From NCBI GenBank assembly GCA_036435485.1, contig JAZHRN010000139.1, positions 2,418,001 through 2,482,000 of the forward strand: a stretch of 64,000 bases of DNA, read 5' to 3'. The position numbers and the translations under genes were made by a program. Under the pieces are notes generated by a model. It had not been told where the DNA came from and searched no databases. It saw only the letters and a list, made by a program, of their open reading frames with translations. Of this stretch, positions 61,002-64,000 are shown in pieces. The stretch is from Saposhnikovia divaricata. Taxonomy: Eukaryota > Streptophyta > Magnoliopsida > Apiales > Apiaceae. Positions within the stretch are counted from its first letter, which is position 1; each line of letters begins with the position of its first letter.

Positions 61002-64000
61002 GAATTCAACGCAAGTTTATTTAACGAAGTTCGGACCGGAATCGGAGCTGATATGATCGAACTCGGTTTTCGGAAACTTCTCAAAGGGATTAGTACACGG
61101 GATATTGTTAAAAATCAAGTCGGACAATTTTGTGGATATTTTTACATATTTTGTTCCTATGGGTTATTGGAATTCAATGAAATTTTATTTTGGTGCCATT
61201 CGGACCTGAATCGGGGCTGAAATGACTGAAACTCGGTTTTCGGATAATCCAAAAAGGGGTTAGTACACGGGATATTGTTAAAAATTGAGTCGGACCATTT
61301 TATGGATATTTTTACATATTTTGTTCCTATGGGTTATTGGAATTCAATGAAATTTTATTGGGTGCCAGTCGGACCTGAATCGGGGCTGAAATTACTGAAA
61401 CTCGATTTTCGGATAATCCTGAAAGGGGTTAGTACACGGGATATTGTTAAAAATCGAGTCGGACCATTTTATGGAAATTTTTACATATTTTGTTCCTATG
61501 GGTTATTGGAATTCAACGAAATTTTAGTTGGTGCCAGTCGGACCTGAATCGGGGCTGAAATGACTGAAACTCGGTTTTCGGATAATCCTTAAAGGGGTTA
61601 GTACACGGGATATTGTTAAAAATCGAGTCGGACCATTTTATGGATATTTTTACATATTTTGTTCCTATGGGTTATTGGAATTCAACGCAATTTTATTTAA
61701 CGAAGTTCGGACCAGAATCGGAGCTGATATGATCGAAACTCGGTTTTCGGAAACTTCTCAAAGGGATTAGTACACGGGATATTGTTAAAAATCAAGTTGG
61801 ACAATTTTGTGGATATTTTTACATATTTTGTTCCTATGGGTTATTGGAATTCAATGAAATTTTATTTGGTGCCATTCGGACCTGAATCGGGGCTGAAATG
61901 ACTGAAACTCGGTTTTCGGATAATCCTGAAAGGGGTTAGTACACGGGATATTGTTAAAAATCGAGTCGGACCATTTTATAGATATTTTTACATATTTTGT
62001 TCCTATGGGTTATTGGAATTCAACGAAATTTTATTTGGTTCCAGTCGGACCTGAATCGGGGCTGAAATGACTGAAACTCGGTTTTCGGATAATCCTCAAA
62101 GGGGTTAGTACACGGGATATTGTTAAAAATCGAGTCGGACCATTTTATGGATATTTTTACATATTTTGTTCCTATGGGTTATTGGAATTCAATGAAATTT
62201 TATTTGGTGCCATTCGGACCTGAATCGGGGCTGAAATGACTGAAACTCGGTTTTCGGATAATCCTGAAAGGGGTTAGTACACGGGATATTGTTAAAAATC
62301 GAGTCGGACCATTTTATGGATATTTTTACATATTTCATTCCTATGGGTTATTGGAATTCAATGAAATTTTATTTGGTGCCAGTCGGACCTGAATCGGGGC
62401 TGAAATGACTGAAACTCGGTTTTCGGATAATCCTCAAAGGGGTCAGTACACAGGATATTGTTAAAAATTGAGTCGGACCATTTTATGGATATTTTTACAT
62501 ATTTTGTTCCTATGGGTTATTGGAATTCAACGCAATTTTATTTAACGAAGTTCAGACCAGAATCGGAGCTGATATGATCGAAACTCGGTTTTCGGAAACT
62601 TCTCAAAAGGATTAGTACACGGGATATTGTTAAAAATCAAGTCGGACAATTTTGTGGATATTTTTATATATTTTGTTCCTATTGGTTATTGGAATTCAAT
62701 GAAATTTTATTTGGTGCCATTCGGACCTGAATCGGGGCTGAAATGACTGAAACTCGGTTTTCGGATAATCCTCAAAGGGGTTAGTACACGGGATATTGTT
62801 AAAAATCGAGTTGGACCATTTTATGGATATTTTTACATATTTTGTTCCTATGGGTTATTGGAATTCAACGAAATTTTATTTGGTGCCAGTCGGACCTGAA
62901 TCGGGGCTGAAATGACTGAAACTCGGTTTTCGGATAATCCTCAAAGGGGTTAGTACACGGGATATTGTTAAAAATCGAGTCGGACCATTTTATGGATATT
63001 TTTACATATTTTGTTCCTATGGGTTATTGGAATTCAATGAAATTTTATTTGGTGCCATTCGGACCTGAATCGGGGCTGAAATGACTGAAACTCGGTTTTC
63101 GGATAATCCTGAAAGGGGTTAGTACACGGGATATTGTTAAAAATCGAGTCGGACCATTTTATGGATATTTTTACATATTTCGTTCCTATGGGTTATTGGA
63201 ATTCAACGAAATTTTATTTGGTGCCAGTCGGACCTGAATCGGGGCTGAAATGACTGAAACTCGGTTTTCGGATAATCCTGAAAGGGGTTAGTACACGGGA
63301 TATTGTTAAAAATCGAGTCGGACCATTTTATGGATATTTTTACATATTTTGTTCCTATGGGTTATTGGAAATCAACGCAATTTTATTTAACGAAGTTCGG
63401 ACCAGAATCGGAGCTGATATGATCGAAACTCGGTTTTCGGAAACTTCTCAAAAGGATTAGTACACGGGATATTGTTAAAAATCAAGTCGGACAATTTTGT
63501 GGATATTTTTACATATTTTGTTCCTATGGGTTATTGGAATTCAATGAAATTTTATTTGGTGCCATTCGGACCTGAATCGGGGCTGAAATGACTGAAACTC
63601 GGTTTTCGGATAATCCTGAAAGGGGTTAGTACAAGAGATATTGTTAAAAATCGAGTCGGACCATTTTATGGATATTTTTACATATTTTGTTCCTATGGGT
63701 TATTGGAATTCAACGAAATTTTATTTGGTGCCAATCGGACCTGAATCGGGGCTGAAATGACTGAAACTCGGTTTTCGGATAATCCTCAAAGGGGTTAGTA
63801 CACGGGATATTGTTAAAAATCGAGTCGGACCATTTTATGGATATTTTTAAATATTTTGTTCCTATGGGTTATTGGAATTCAACGAAATTTTATTTGGTGC
63901 CAGTCGGACCTGAATCGGGGCTGAAATGACTGAAACTCGGTTTTCGGATAATCCTCAAAGGGGTTAGTACACGGGATATTGTTAAAAATCGAGTCGGACC
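61002..64000 (+). repeat. Final block: A'-B'-K' then mixed A/B/C monomers to window end
   Basis: The order is A'61002 B'61170 K'61340 C61509 A B C B L A62523 B C B D A63368 B C C(partial, 63875-64000). A' returns after a 13-kb gap together with B' and K', so a piece of the 15-mer family is present here. The A at 63368 has lost its EcoRI site (GGAAATCAACG). The array continues beyond the window. Confidence 0.87.

Larger units (their letters stand above)
1..64000 (+). repeat. 169-bp satellite DNA array spanning the entire window
   Basis: GAATTC recurs every 168-170 bp from position 33 to 63875, with all monomers head to tail on the same strand. I counted 378 complete monomers plus partial ones at both ends (1-32 and 63875-64000). 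A monomer counted by hand (370-538) has 65 G+C of 169 (38.5%), with G well above C on this strand (40 against 25). No other sequence interrupts the array, so the whole window is without genes. Two families about 12% apart (A and B-like) alternate, and their sub-classes are arranged in higher-order units. Known context: arrays of nucleosome-sized monomers with HOR structure are typical of centromeric and pericentromeric chromatin in plants and animals. That this array is centromeric is inference; there are no flanks or chromatin data. Confidence 0.99.

Noticed and set aside
1..64000. CRISPR array (regular repeats)
   Set aside because: There are no unique spacers: the whole 169-bp period is conserved, and the units are far longer than CRISPR repeat-spacer units. 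No cas genes are present.
1..64000. Canonical CENP-B box (TTCG-N4-A-N2-CGGG) in the monomer
   Set aside because: No exact match in the A, B or C monomers I examined. The nearest candidate at +29 has a 6-bp gap instead of 4 and is listed only as a low-interest finding.
1..64000. rDNA spacer, telomeric repeat, tRNA or 5S RNA clusters
   Set aside because: No telomere-type short repeats, no rRNA-like stretches, and no A-box/B-box pair or cloverleaf that I could see. The monomer is unlike 5S units, which would hold a conserved gene of about 120 bp.
1..64000. Coding tandem-repeat protein (one long repetitive gene)
   Set aside because: The 169-bp period shifts the frame at each monomer, and all frames meet stops within two monomers.

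Overview
The whole 64-kb window is one uninterrupted tandem satellite-DNA array. I read it from end to end and found no real gene, RNA gene, transposable element, CRISPR array or stretch of unique sequence. The basic monomer is 169 bp (about 38% GC by hand count of one monomer). It is phased here on the EcoRI site GAATTC that opens almost every copy. There are 378 complete monomers plus a partial one at each end, and all run in the same direction. The length and organisation fit eukaryotic, probably centromeric or pericentromeric, heterochromatin. A plant is my first guess because monomers of about 160-180 bp with this structure are common there, but I do not recognise the family and cannot name a species.

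Two monomer families alternate. Family A (AACGAAG at about +22, CGGAAACTTC at +71) differs from the other family at about 20 of 169 positions. The second family (TGGTGCC at +21, CGGATAATCC at +71) is split into near-identical classes that I call B, C, C', D, E, F, G, H, K and L from diagnostic substitutions and 1-bp indels. A one-base-shorter form of A, called A' (GCAAGTTTA and ATCGAACTC), occurs 21 times and marks the start of most higher-order repeat (HOR) units.

Layout: 1-1889 simple A-B-C trimers and A-B dimers; 1890-5272 a 7-mer HOR (1,183 bp); 5273-10848 7- and 8-mer blocks with a 3,041-bp-offset duplication; 10849-16927 A'-containing blocks and an out-of-register duplication with a B/A chimeric monomer; 16928-20979 two copies of a 12-mer HOR (2,026 bp); 20980-26383 an 11-mer and three 7-mers (1,182 bp); 26384-30600 a 10-mer and a 15-mer (2,534 bp); 30601-47995 12-, 18-, 15-, 21-, 12-, 12- and 13-mers that are recombinants of one another, including a segment repeated at an exact 11,147-bp offset; 47996-52555 an 11-mer duplicated in tandem; 52556-58973 a 24-mer (4,054 bp) and a second, shorter copy, free of A'; 58974-64000 mixed blocks in which A' returns once.

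Nothing here works as a set of genes. The content is structural: repeat units, their recombination junctions, the pattern of CpG decay, and possible protein-binding or DNA-bending features inside the monomer. The open reading frames of 60-95 codons are by-products of the repeat (see rejected items).
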